This document shows, piece by piece, positions 9,672-17,755 of a DNA stretch of 64,000 nt. The notes under the pieces were generated by a model. That model did no database searches and had not been told where the DNA came from. It saw only the letters and a list, made by a program, of their open reading frames with translations. Position numbers and translations under genes: made by a program. The stretch comes from Candidatus Faecicola pullistercoris (GTDB taxonomy: Bacteria; Bacillota; Clostridia; Christensenellales; CAG-917). Every line of letters begins with the position of its first letter. The first letter of the stretch is position 1. The DNA is taken from positions 66,738 through 130,737 of the forward strand of contig DVNW01000004.1 in NCBI GenBank assembly GCA_018714105.1, given 5' to 3'.

Positions 9672-11795
9672 ATGGAAAGTGCCATTTTAGCTAAAATCCA
9701 AAAAAATTACAGCGCCGACGACGTGGCTTTAATCGAAAAAGCATACGATTTCGCGAGGAAGGCGCACGAAGGGCAGCTCAGAAAATCGGGCGACCCGTAT
9801 TTTGTGCATCCTTGTAACGTGGCTGAAATTCTTGTAGATTTAGGCTTTGACGCGCCCACCATAATGGCGGCTCTTCTTCACGACGTCGTCGAGGATACTC
9901 CGGCTACTTCGGACGATATAGAAAAGAATTTCGGCGAAGAAGTCAGAAATCTTGTTGACGGCGTTACCAAGCTCGATAAAATCAAATTCGAAAACGTCGA
10001 GGAAGAACAGGCGGAAAATCTCAGAAAAATGTTTTTTGCCATGGCAAAGGACTATCGCGTTATTATCATCAAGCTGGCCGACAGACTGCATAACATGCGT
10101 TCTCTCGACGCTCTTCCCGGCTATCGGCAGACGGCTATTTCCCGTGAGACCCTTGAAATTTACGCGAAAATGGCGGGACGACTGGGCCTGAGCTACATAA
10201 AATGCGAACTCGAAGACCTTTCAATGCGGTATCTGTATCCCGAAGAGTATTATAACCTCGCGCATATGGTAAACGCAAAACTTGAAGAACGCAAACATTT
10301 CGTCGAAAGAGTATGCAAGGAAATCGGGGATAAGCTTACGGAACTGGGCATTAAGGGCGAAGTCAACGGACGGCCTAAACATCTTTACAGTATCTGGAAC
10401 AAGATGCGCAAACAGCAAAAAACTTTTGACCAGATTTTTGACCTAACCGCCGTAAGAGTGATTGTTGAAACCATTAAGGACTGTTATACGGTATTAGGTA
10501 CGATACATACGATGTGGAGGCCTATACCCGGGCGATTCAAGGATTACATCGCCATGCCTAAACCCAATAATTATCAGTCGCTGCACACGACCGTTCTTAC
10601 CAATTTCAAAGAGCCGGTAGAAATACAGATACGGACTTACGAAATGCATAAGGTTGCCGAATACGGCATCGCCGCGCATTGGAAATACAAAGAGGGCGCA
10701 TTCGGAAAAAACCCCAGCATGAAATGGATGCGCAATCTTGTCGAATCCGGCGAGCTTAAAGACAGCAGCGAGTTTATGGATTCGGTTAAGACCAATCTTA
10801 TAAGCGACGAGATATTCGTATTTACGCCCAGGGGCGACGTAATCAGTCTGCCGGTCGGTTCAACGCCCGTCGATTTCGCTTACGCCGTACACAGCGCGGT
10901 TGGAAACAAATGCGTCGGCGCAAAAGTAAACCTGAAAATCGTACCTCTTAATACTCAGTTGCAGACGGGCGATATAGTTGAAATTCTTACGGGAAACGCT
11001 AATCACGGCCCCAGCAGGGACTGGCTTAAATTCGTAAAATCCGCAGGCGCGCGTTCCAAAATACGTCAGTACTTCAAGCGCGAAATGAAAGACGAGAACA
11101 TCAAGCGCGGCAAGGAAATGCTCGAACGCGAGGCAAAGCGCAGAGGCTACAATCTTTCCGAACTCATGAGCCCTGCCTACGTCGATTATATTATAGCAAG
11201 ATATTCCATTGCTTCGCTTGAAGATCTGTACGCTATGGTAGGTTACGGCGGAATAACTACAAATCAGGTACTGATAAAACTCATCGACTTTTTCAAAAAA
11301 GACCTGATTACCAAAAATCCCGTTGCCGAAATAAAAGGAGAGACCACTCATAAAAGCCGTTCCAGCGACGGCGTGCTTATCCGTGGTTACGACGACTTTT
11401 CGGTACGCCTTTCGCATTGCTGCAATCCCGTTCCGGGCGATAAGATTGTAGGCTACATTTCGCGCGGTCGCGGGGTTTCGGTACATTGCGTAGATTGTCC
11501 CAACGTAAAGAATATGGAGCCCGAAAGGCTTATCGAAGCAAAATGGGACGACGTAATCAACCAGAGCTTTGTCGCAACGCTTAACATATTGGGAGACAAT
11601 CACTCGGGGCTGCTTGCCGAAATTACGGGCGCTATTTCCAATCTCAAAGTGCCTATAACGGCGGCATTTGCCAAAATAGATAAGGATAACGGCGCCGTAA
11701 TAAGCGTGTCGGTTGAGGTTAAGTCCACTAATCAGCTTGAAGACATAGCCAAAAAACTGCTTACCGTAAACGGCGTTCACGACGTGCACAGATGA
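9672..11795 (+). CDS. relA: RelA/SpoT-family bifunctional (p)ppGpp synthetase/hydrolase
   Basis: This enzyme makes and degrades (p)ppGpp, the stringent-response signal. The 707-residue product has the full long-RSH architecture: an HD hydrolase domain (YFVHPCNVAEIL and ALLHDVVEDT, residues 43-77), a synthetase domain with GRPKHLYSIWNKM and PNNYQSLHTTV (about 235-345), a TGS domain near 385-445, and a C-terminal ACT domain (last 75 residues) after a CCNPVPGD segment. The intact HD motif suggests hydrolase activity is kept. No Shine-Dalgarno is visible; the start lies 2 bases after recJ and probably depends on coupling. The stop overlaps dtd as ATGA. Confidence 0.97.
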   Translation: MESAILAKIQKNYSADDVALIEKAYDFARKAHEGQLRKSGDPYFVHPCNVAEILVDLGFDAPTIMAALLHDVVEDTPATSDDIEKNFGEEVRNLVDGVTKLDKIKFENVEEEQAENLRKMFFAMAKDYRVIIIKLADRLHNMRSLDALPGYRQTAISRETLEIYAKMAGRLGLSYIKCELEDLSMRYLYPEEYYNLAHMVNAKLEERKHFVERVCKEIGDKLTELGIKGEVNGRPKHLYSIWNKMRKQQKTFDQIFDLTAVRVIVETIKDCYTVLGTIHTMWRPIPGRFKDYIAMPKPNNYQSLHTTVLTNFKEPVEIQIRTYEMHKVAEYGIAAHWKYKEGAFGKNPSMKWMRNLVESGELKDSSEFMDSVKTNLISDEIFVFTPRGDVISLPVGSTPVDFAYAVHSAVGNKCVGAKVNLKIVPLNTQLQTGDIVEILTGNANHGPSRDWLKFVKSAGARSKIRQYFKREMKDENIKRGKEMLEREAKRRGYNLSELMSPAYVDYIIARYSIASLEDLYAMVGYGGITTNQVLIKLIDFFKKDLITKNPVAEIKGETTHKSRSSDGVLIRGYDDFSVRLSHCCNPVPGDKIVGYISRGRGVSVHCVDCPNVKNMEPERLIEAKWDDVINQSFVATLNILGDNHSGLLAEITGAISNLKVPITAAFAKIDKDNGAVISVSVEVKSTNQLEDIAKKLLTVNGVHDVHR

Positions 11796-12226
11796 AAGCG
11801 GTAATTCAGGTAGTTAAAAATTCGTCTATCGTCATAAACGGAAAGCAGGGTGGCCGAACGCAAAAAGGTCTGGTCGTTCTGGTTGCTTACAGAGAGGAAG
11901 ACAACGACGCAACCGTGGAATTTTTTGTAAACAAACTTGTTAATCTGCGGATTTTTCCCGATGCGGACGGAAAACTCAATCTGTCGGTCAAAGACGTCGG
12001 AGGCAGCGTTATGCTTGTGTCTAATTTTACCGTATACGGGGACGCGTCAAAGGGCAGGCGGCCGAGTTATTCGCTTTCGGCAAAACCCGAAATATCCAAA
12101 CCCCTTTATATCAAAACGCTTGAAGCGCTGAAAAAGGAAATCCCGGTCGTCGAAGGCGAGTTCGGCGCGGATATGCAGGTGGAACTGATAAACGACGGAC
12201 CTATTACCGTTATTCTGGAGGCTTAA
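11792..12226 (+). CDS. dtd: Dtd, D-aminoacyl-tRNA deacylase
   Basis: Dtd removes D-amino acids wrongly attached to tRNA. The 144-residue length is typical. The family signature is seen as LVSNFTVYGD followed by GRRPSY, and the C-terminal NDGPITVILEA carries the Gly-cisPro-type loop. The usual Gln of SQFTLY is Asn here, a mild substitution in the active-site strand. The ATG overlaps the relA stop, and the next gene starts directly after the TAA, so this is an internal operon gene. relA-dtd adjacency is common in Bacillota. Confidence 0.95.
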   Translation: MKAVIQVVKNSSIVINGKQGGRTQKGLVVLVAYREEDNDATVEFFVNKLVNLRIFPDADGKLNLSVKDVGGSVMLVSNFTVYGDASKGRRPSYSLSAKPEISKPLYIKTLEALKKEIPVVEGEFGADMQVELINDGPITVILEA

Positions 12227-12838
12227 ATGGAAGTAGTAAAAATCGTTACCGAACTTGTCGACAGCAATATATATATTGTTAAAAACGGCAAAAAGGGCCT
12301 GCTTATCGATTGCGGCACTTACGACGTTCAGAACCTGGAAGCACGAATTAAAAATGCCGACGTCGAGATAACCGACGTATTGCTTACGCACGGGCATTTC
12401 GATCATGCGGCGGGAGCAAAGGCTTTACAGGAAAAAGGTTATAAAATATATATTCACAAAAACGACGCGGAAAAACTTTGCACTTTCAAAAATATGGCGG
12501 TGTTTATGGGGTTTCATTTCGACAAGCTCAAAGCCGACGTTCTTTTGAAGGGCAACGAAACTCTGAATATTGCAGGGCTTGAAATCGAGGTGATACCGAC
12601 TCCGGGCCATTCCGCAGGCAGCGTGTGCTATAAGACGGGTAACGTGATTTTTACCGGCGACACCGTTTTCAGGCTGGGTTACGGAAGAACGGATTTTCCC
12701 GACGGCGATTTCGATACCTTAAAAGCCTCGATAAACGCTCTCTTTGCGCTGGAAGGCGACTATAAACTTTATTGCGGACACTACGACGACAGCACATTAT
12801 CTTTTGAAAGACGTAACAATCCCGTACTTATCGATTGA
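12227..12838 (+). CDS. MBL-fold metal hydrolase, glyoxalase II-like (YcbL type)
   Basis: The 203-residue product is a compact metallo-beta-lactamase-fold hydrolase. Metal ligands are visible: THGHFDH (residues 50-56, the HxHxDH motif), a later GHSAG histidine, GDTVF aspartate, and a C-terminal GHYDD histidine. Its small size and the FTGDTVFRLGYGRTDFP segment resemble YcbL-like proteins rather than full glyoxalase II, which has an extra substrate domain. The real substrate is not known. A GGAGG lies within the end of dtd, and the ATG follows the dtd TAA without a gap. The stop overlaps hemZ as TGATG. Confidence 0.9.
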   Translation: MEVVKIVTELVDSNIYIVKNGKKGLLIDCGTYDVQNLEARIKNADVEITDVLLTHGHFDHAAGAKALQEKGYKIYIHKNDAEKLCTFKNMAVFMGFHFDKLKADVLLKGNETLNIAGLEIEVIPTPGHSAGSVCYKTGNVIFTGDTVFRLGYGRTDFPDGDFDTLKASINALFALEGDYKLYCGHYDDSTLSFERRNNPVLID

Positions 12839-14235
12839 TGAAAATATCCGCTCAGCTCAATTCCGTATATGCAAACGAACTTGCCGACGTGATAAGGGCA
12901 TTTTTCCCCGACGCGGAACTGTCGCCCGACGGCGAGGTTTTGTATTTCAGAGAAGTTTTCGGTAATGACTCGTATGCGTTTACCGTATCGCTCGGCGAAA
13001 AGACGTCGGGCGGGGAAATCGGATGTAAGGTTTCGGACAGGCTCGAATATAAAAGGGTAACCAAACGCGCCGCAAAAATAGCCCTTTACGAATTTCTGTC
13101 CGACGTAACCGGCAAGAAACTGCCTTACGGGTCTCTTACGGGCATAAGGCCTACAAAACTGTTCAGAGAACTGTGCGAGAGAGGCGAGGACGCCGAAAAA
13201 GTTTTTCTGACGGATTTCGGCGTATCGGCGGAAAAAACGGCTCTTGTAAAGCGCATAGCAGAAGTACAGAAAGACAGTTATCTGAAAGACGCGCAAACGG
13301 TGGATTTTTTTGTAAACATTCCTTTTTGCCCTACAAGATGCACATATTGCTCGTTCATAACCGTACCTGTATCCAAACTTAAAAAATACATTAATGAGTA
13401 TGTTTTTAAGTTAAAAGAAGAAATAAGTATTCTGAAAAACATAATAAAAGAGAATAATTACAGGGTAAGGGCGGTTTATTTCGGCGGCGGGACTCCTACT
13501 TCGCTTCCGATAAATCTGCTGGCGGAGCTTCTTGGTCAAATAGATTTTGCTTTCGACGAATTCACCGTTGAAGCGGGAAGGCCGGATACCGTAAACGCCG
13601 ACGTGCTCAGATTGCTTGCCGACGGCGGTGTAACCAGAATATCGGTTAATCCTCAGACGCTGAACGACAAAACGCTTCAAATTATAGGCAGACAGCACAC
13701 TGCCGCCCGATTTTTCGAGGCATATTCTCTTGCCGCGCGTTTTGATTTTGACGTAAACGTGGACCTTATAGCGGCGTTACCCGGTGAGAACTTCGGGGAT
13801 TTCAAGTATTCGCTTGACTCGGTCCGCGCTCTTAAACCGCAAAACGTAACCGTGCACACGCTGTCGTTGAAACGCGGGTCGTCGCTTATGCTTTCCGATT
13901 ACGACAACACCTCGGACGAGGCCGCGGCCATGGTGGATTACGCTTATCGCGCGCTTACAGGCGAAGGATACGAACCTTACTATATGTACAGACAGAAACA
14001 TCAGAGCGGCAACCTTGAGAATACGGGCTACGCTCTGCCGGGGAAGCCGTCGCTGTACAATATCGACATTATGGAGGAAAGCCTTTCCGTTCTCGCGGCG
14101 GGCGCGGGCTCGATCTCTAAACGCCTGTTCGCCGAAAACGGAAGACTGGAGCGTCAGGCGGATTTCAAATCCGTGATAGATTATATCGCACGGTTTGACG
14201 AAATTAAAAATTTAACCCGAAAATTTTGGGCATAA
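12838..14235 (+). CDS. hemZ: HemZ, radical SAM coproporphyrinogen dehydrogenase-like protein
   Basis: HemZ is an oxygen-independent coproporphyrinogen III oxidase-like radical SAM protein. The 465-residue product has an N-terminal domain of about 150 residues specific to HemZ, then the cluster motif CPTRCTYCSF near residue 165 and YFGGGTPTSL near residue 217. The start is the ATG of TGATG, overlapping the previous stop; a TTG one codon earlier is possible but has no better Shine-Dalgarno. No heme synthesis genes are nearby, and many HemZ proteins have no tested activity, so the exact reaction is inferred from family. It is the last gene before the rpsO promoter. Confidence 0.9.
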   Translation: MKISAQLNSVYANELADVIRAFFPDAELSPDGEVLYFREVFGNDSYAFTVSLGEKTSGGEIGCKVSDRLEYKRVTKRAAKIALYEFLSDVTGKKLPYGSLTGIRPTKLFRELCERGEDAEKVFLTDFGVSAEKTALVKRIAEVQKDSYLKDAQTVDFFVNIPFCPTRCTYCSFITVPVSKLKKYINEYVFKLKEEISILKNIIKENNYRVRAVYFGGGTPTSLPINLLAELLGQIDFAFDEFTVEAGRPDTVNADVLRLLADGGVTRISVNPQTLNDKTLQIIGRQHTAARFFEAYSLAARFDFDVNVDLIAALPGENFGDFKYSLDSVRALKPQNVTVHTLSLKRGSSLMLSDYDNTSDEAAAMVDYAYRALTGEGYEPYYMYRQKHQSGNLENTGYALPGKPSLYNIDIMEESLSVLAAGAGSISKRLFAENGRLERQADFKSVIDYIARFDEIKNLTRKFWA

Positions 14236-14250
14236 CAGCCTTTATTATAG

Positions 14251-14279
14251 TTTACAAATATAAATATTTATGCTATATT
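14251..14279 (+). promoter_or_regulatory. Sigma-A promoter (extended -10) for rpsO
   Basis: TTTACA at 14251-14256 and TATATT at 14274-14279 are 17 bases apart, with TGC directly before the -10 (TGnTATATT). Transcription should start near 14286, leaving an 83-base leader before rpsO. Confidence 0.85.
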
Positions 14280-14286
14280 ATGGTAG

Positions 14287-14361
14287 TACCTTTGGCAAGG
14301 TTTGACTGATACTCCGAAGTTTTACTTTGCTTTTGGTAAATTAATTATCCACCGAAGGAGG
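14287..14361 (+). promoter_or_regulatory. Possible S15 autoregulatory leader of rpsO
   Basis: The leader has a hairpin ACCTT-TGGC-AAGGT (14288-14301). The same strand's CCTTTGG (14289-14295) can instead pair with CCGAAGG (14352-14358), seven pairs including one G-U, which would cover the AAGGAGG Shine-Dalgarno. An ACTCC at 14311-14315 could also pair with it. Two exclusive folds around a ribosome binding site fit the known habit of S15 controlling its own mRNA, but no known S15-binding class is matched here. The fold is read by eye only. Confidence 0.4.
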
Positions 14362-14368
14362 CTAAACA

Positions 14369-14632
14369 ATGGATAAAGCTAAAAAAACCGAAATTATCAA
14401 AACGTATCAAAGGTCTGAAAACGACACCGGTTCGCCCGAAGTTCAGATTGCTCTGCTTACTTTCCGTATTCAGGAACTTAACGAGCACCTTGCCGTCCAC
14501 AAAAAGGACCACCACAGCCGCAGAGGTCTGTTGCAGATGGTTGGCGCAAGGCGTAGTCTGCTTAACTATCTTAAGGAAGAAGATATCGAAAGATACCGCG
14601 ATATCGTAAGCAAGCTCGGGTTAAGAAAATAA
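14369..14632 (+). CDS. rpsO: Ribosomal protein uS15
   Basis: S15 binds 16S rRNA early in 30S assembly. The 87-residue product is essentially full length. It shows the family's [16 protein letters not shown] and the highly conserved [16 protein letters not shown] rRNA-binding stretch near residues 40-57. AAGGAGG lies 7 bases before the ATG. It is followed by a terminator and then pnp, the standard bacterial order. Confidence 0.99.
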   Translation: MDKAKKTEIIKTYQRSENDTGSPEVQIALLTFRIQELNEHLAVHKKDHHSRRGLLQMVGARRSLLNYLKEEDIERYRDIVSKLGLRK

Positions 14633-14639
14633 AAATTAA

Positions 14640-14667
14640 GGGCGTTGTTTTAACGCCCCTTTTTTTT
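14640..14667 (+). terminator. Rho-independent terminator after rpsO
   Basis: GGGCGTT (14640-14646) and AACGCCC (14652-14658) form a 7-base stem, followed by C and eight Ts. No strong promoter is visible between it and pnp, so pnp probably depends on readthrough. Confidence 0.9.
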
Positions 14668-14736
14668 GTTAAAAAATTTATAACGGCAAATTAAAATCGG
14701 GCTCTTTCGGGACTTGGAAGGGCCTTTGGAGGAAAA

Positions 14737-16818
14737 ATGGAAAGAAAAATTTTTAAAACAACAATCGGCGGCAGGGAAGTCAGCGTAGAAATCGGCACTT
14801 ACTGCGGCCAGGCTAACGGAAGCTGTTTAATCAGATGCGGGGAAACCGTCGTGCTTACCAACGCGACAATGGCAAAAACTCCCAGAGACGGGATAGACTT
14901 TTTCCCTCTCGGAGTCGATTTTGAAGAAAAAATGTACGCCGTAGGCAAAATTCCCGGCGGCTTCAAAAAAAGAGAGGGGCGTCCTTCCGATAAAGCGATA
15001 CTCACTTCGCGCCTTATCGACAGGCCTATCCGTCCTCTGTTTCCCAAGGGATTTTTCAACGACGTAGCAGTTACCGCAACCGCTTTGTCCGTTGATAAAG
15101 ACATACCCCCCGAGGTATTCGCCATGCTGGGCAGCTCGATAGCTTTAAGCATTTCGGATATACCTTTTGCGGGCCCCACGGGTTCGGTGGTAGTAGGGTT
15201 GGTTGACGGAAAATATATAATCAATCCTAACAACGAGCAAAGGGAAAAAAGCAGACTGCATTTAAGTCTGTCGGGTACAAAAGACGCCATTATGATGGTT
15301 GAAGCCGGCGCTAAAATCATATCCGAGGAAGAAATGTTGGGCGCGATTTTATACGGCCACGAGGAAATCAAGAAAATCGTTGCATGGATAGAAGAAATTC
15401 AGAAAGAAGTCGGCAAGCCCAAACAGCAAATTACTATCGACCACGCGTCAGAGGAACTCGAAGCCGACGTCAGAGCGTGGGGCGACGCTAAAATGGATTA
15501 CGTTCTCGACACCTTTGACAGAACGGAAAGAGAACTTCGCGACGACGCTCTCAATGCCGAAGCTGCCGAATATTTTGCGGACAAGTTCCCCGATCAGATG
15601 AAGTACGTGGGCGACGTCCTTTACGCTATGAAAAAGGAAAAAGTCCGCGCGAAAATTATGGACAAGGGCGTAAGACCCGACGGCAGAGGCCTAACCGATA
15701 TCCGTCCCATATGGTGCGAAACGGGCCTTCTTCCCAGAGTTCACGGCAGCGCCGTTTTCACGAGAGGTCAGACTCAGGCCTTGACTACCTGTACCCTGGG
15801 TACTATATCCGAAGTTCAGAAACTCGAAGGTCTCGATGACGATTGCTTCAAGAGATATATGCATCATTACAACATGCCTCCGTACAGCACGGGCGAGGCT
15901 AAACCGTTAAAGAGCCCCGGCAGAAGAGAAATCGGTCACGGCGCTCTTGCCGAAAGGTCTCTCGAACCCGTACTTCCCGGCGAAAGCGAGTTTCCGTACG
16001 CTATCAGAACGGTTTCCGAGATTCTCAGTTCTAACGGTTCTACTTCGCAGGCAAGCGTGTGCGGTTCCACAATGGCTCTGATGGACGCGGGCGTACCCAT
16101 AAAGGCCCCCGTAGCCGGTATCGCCATGGGCCTCATCAAGGACGACGAGTCGGGCAGAGTTGCCATTATGAGCGATATTCAGGGTCTTGAAGACTTCCTC
16201 GGCGATATGGATTTCAAAGTCGCCGGCACTTCCGAAGGCATCACCGCCATTCAGATGGATATCAAAATCAAGGGTATTAACGAACAGATTCTTACCACCG
16301 CTCTCGAACAGGCTCGTCAGGGCAGACTGTTCATTCTCGACAAGATGAAAGAGGCTATTGCCGCGCCCAGACCCGAGCTCAGCAAATACGCGCCCAAAAT
16401 TATTACTTTCTCTATCAATCCCGATAAAATCAGCGAAGTTATCGGTAAAGGCGGTAAAGTCATCAACAAGATTATCGAAGATACCGGCGTAAAAATCGAT
16501 ATCAACGACGAAGGTATCATCTTTATAGCCTCCGAGGACCTCGAACAGGCCGAACGCGCGAAGAAGATTGTGCTTACCATCGCCAAAGATCCCGAAGTGG
16601 GCGATAAATACGAGGGCGAAGTCGTAAGGATAATGCAGTTCGGCGCATTCGTAAATCTCGCCCCCGGTAAAGACGGTCTTATCCATATCAGCAAGCTCGC
16701 AAAAGAGCACGTCGAAAAAGTCGAAGACGTCGTCAACATCGGCGATATGGTTAAAGTCGAGGTTATCAAGGTCGGCGAAAAGGGTATAGACCTTAAACTT
16801 CTCAAAAAACTTAAATAA
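14737..16818 (+). CDS. pnp: PNPase, polyribonucleotide nucleotidyltransferase
   Basis: PNPase degrades RNA 3' to 5' by phosphorolysis and is part of the Bacillota degradosome with RNase Y. The 693-residue product carries two RNase PH-like domains (about 1-230 and 310-540) joined by an alpha-helical linker. KRREGRPSDKAILTSRLIDRP-type residues occur near 85, and GRREIGHGALAERSLEPV near 390. A KH domain with VIGKGGKVINKI follows near 567, and an S1 domain (GEVVRIMQFGAFVNL) near 630. A GGAGG lies 5 bases before the ATG. A terminator ends the unit. Confidence 0.98.
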   Translation: MERKIFKTTIGGREVSVEIGTYCGQANGSCLIRCGETVVLTNATMAKTPRDGIDFFPLGVDFEEKMYAVGKIPGGFKKREGRPSDKAILTSRLIDRPIRPLFPKGFFNDVAVTATALSVDKDIPPEVFAMLGSSIALSISDIPFAGPTGSVVVGLVDGKYIINPNNEQREKSRLHLSLSGTKDAIMMVEAGAKIISEEEMLGAILYGHEEIKKIVAWIEEIQKEVGKPKQQITIDHASEELEADVRAWGDAKMDYVLDTFDRTERELRDDALNAEAAEYFADKFPDQMKYVGDVLYAMKKEKVRAKIMDKGVRPDGRGLTDIRPIWCETGLLPRVHGSAVFTRGQTQALTTCTLGTISEVQKLEGLDDDCFKRYMHHYNMPPYSTGEAKPLKSPGRREIGHGALAERSLEPVLPGESEFPYAIRTVSEILSSNGSTSQASVCGSTMALMDAGVPIKAPVAGIAMGLIKDDESGRVAIMSDIQGLEDFLGDMDFKVAGTSEGITAIQMDIKIKGINEQILTTALEQARQGRLFILDKMKEAIAAPRPELSKYAPKIITFSINPDKISEVIGKGGKVINKIIEDTGVKIDINDEGIIFIASEDLEQAERAKKIVLTIAKDPEVGDKYEGEVVRIMQFGAFVNLAPGKDGLIHISKLAKEHVEKVEDVVNIGDMVKVEVIKVGEKGIDLKLLKKLK

Positions 16819-16837
16819 TCGAAAGTTTTGTTAAAAG

Positions 16838-16860
16838 GCAGCCTTCGGGCTGCTTTTTTA
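16838..16860 (+). terminator. Rho-independent terminator after pnp
   Basis: GCAGCC (16838-16843), TTCG loop, GGCTGC (16848-16853), then six Ts. Confidence 0.93.
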
Positions 16861-16911
16861 ATGCAATACCGTGCTTATTATTATAAATTCCGCCTTAATT
16901 TATAATTGTTG

Positions 16912-16953
16912 TCAGGGTTGTAGAAAGCCCTGAAACATATCCGACGATATGTT
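16912..16953 (+). repeat. Two adjacent hairpins in the leader of the YlxY-type gene
   Basis: TCAGGG (16912-16917) pairs with CCCTGA (16928-16933), and AACATATC (16934-16941) pairs perfectly with GATATGTT (16946-16953) around a CGAC loop. A TATAAT at 16901-16906 upstream, with a poor -35, may be the promoter. Neither hairpin is followed by a T-run, so they are not simple terminators. Confidence 0.45.
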
Positions 16954-16980
16954 GAATATAATTATTCGAGGTGAGTTTAT

Positions 16981-17688
16981 ATGAAAGAAAAATTTTTTTC
17001 GCATACGGTTTGTAACGTAATTATAGTTGTCAGTTTGGTAATACTGTCACTTGTCGCTACGGCGGGCGGCGACAGCGTAAGCGTTTTCGGCGCGAAAAAC
17101 GAGGCCTTGTATAACGGTAACAGGGATTCTCGGAAGGTTACTTTGATGATTAACGTGTATTGGGGAACGGAATTCGTATTACCTATGGCGGAACTAATTA
17201 AAAAATACGGCTTTACCACTACCTTTTTCGTGGGCGGAAGTTGGGCCGACGACAACGGCGATATTTTAAAAATGCTGGATGCCGACGGGTTTGAAATAGC
17301 CAATCACGGATATTTTCATCTGGAACCGGAAAAAACGGACTACAATAAGCAGCGCGACGAAATTCTGATGACCCAGAAATTGCTTGAAGCCACTTTGAAC
17401 AAAGAGCCGGTAAAACTGTTCGCGCCGCCTTCGGGAAGCCTGTCGCAGAATATGTTCGATATTTGCAGGGAAAACGGTTATAAGGTAATTATGTGGAGCA
17501 GGGACACCGTCGACTGGCGTGATAAAGACAGTTCGCTTGTTTACAGACGGGCGGTAAACAATATGCAGGGCGGAGACCTTGTGCTGATGCATCCTACCGC
17601 ACATACTTTGCAGGCCCTTCCGGATATTCTAGACTACATAAAAAAATCCGGACTTATACTTACGACCGTAAGCGACAATTTGTCGTAA
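16981..17688 (+). CDS. YlxY-type polysaccharide deacetylase homologue lacking the TFDDG motif
   Basis: The 235-residue protein has a signal-anchor (about residues 9-30) and a NodB-like deacetylase fold, so it should face the outside of the membrane. The second metal motif is present (NHGYFH, near residue 109), as is APPSGS. The first motif, normally TFDDG with the catalytic aspartates, reads INVYWG here. Activity is therefore doubtful. Loss of these residues appears typical of the YlxY group as I remember it. The order rpsO-pnp-this gene-M16 protease equals rpsO-pnpA-ylxY-mlpA of Bacillus, which supports orthology. A GAGGTG precedes the ATG. Confidence 0.85.
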   Translation: MKEKFFSHTVCNVIIVVSLVILSLVATAGGDSVSVFGAKNEALYNGNRDSRKVTLMINVYWGTEFVLPMAELIKKYGFTTTFFVGGSWADDNGDILKMLDADGFEIANHGYFHLEPEKTDYNKQRDEILMTQKLLEATLNKEPVKLFAPPSGSLSQNMFDICRENGYKVIMWSRDTVDWRDKDSSLVYRRAVNNMQGGDLVLMHPTAHTLQALPDILDYIKKSGLILTTVSDNLS

Positions 17689-17696
17689 AATTACCG

Positions 17697-17725
17697 TTTA
17701 CAAATCCGTCGCCTTATGGTATTAT
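17697..17725 (+). promoter_or_regulatory. Sigma-A promoter (extended -10) for the M16 protease gene
   Basis: TTTACA at 17697-17702, a 17-base spacer and TATTAT at 17720-17725, with TGG just before the -10. It lies 30 bases before the ATG. Confidence 0.8.
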
Positions 17726-17755
17726 TATAAAATAATAAATCTTACGAGGTTATTA

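Noticed and set aside
10860-11789. Minus-strand open frame of over 300 codons opposite relA
   Set aside because: It lies entirely within relA, whose protein is unmistakable; the antisense product is composition-driven by relA codon usage.
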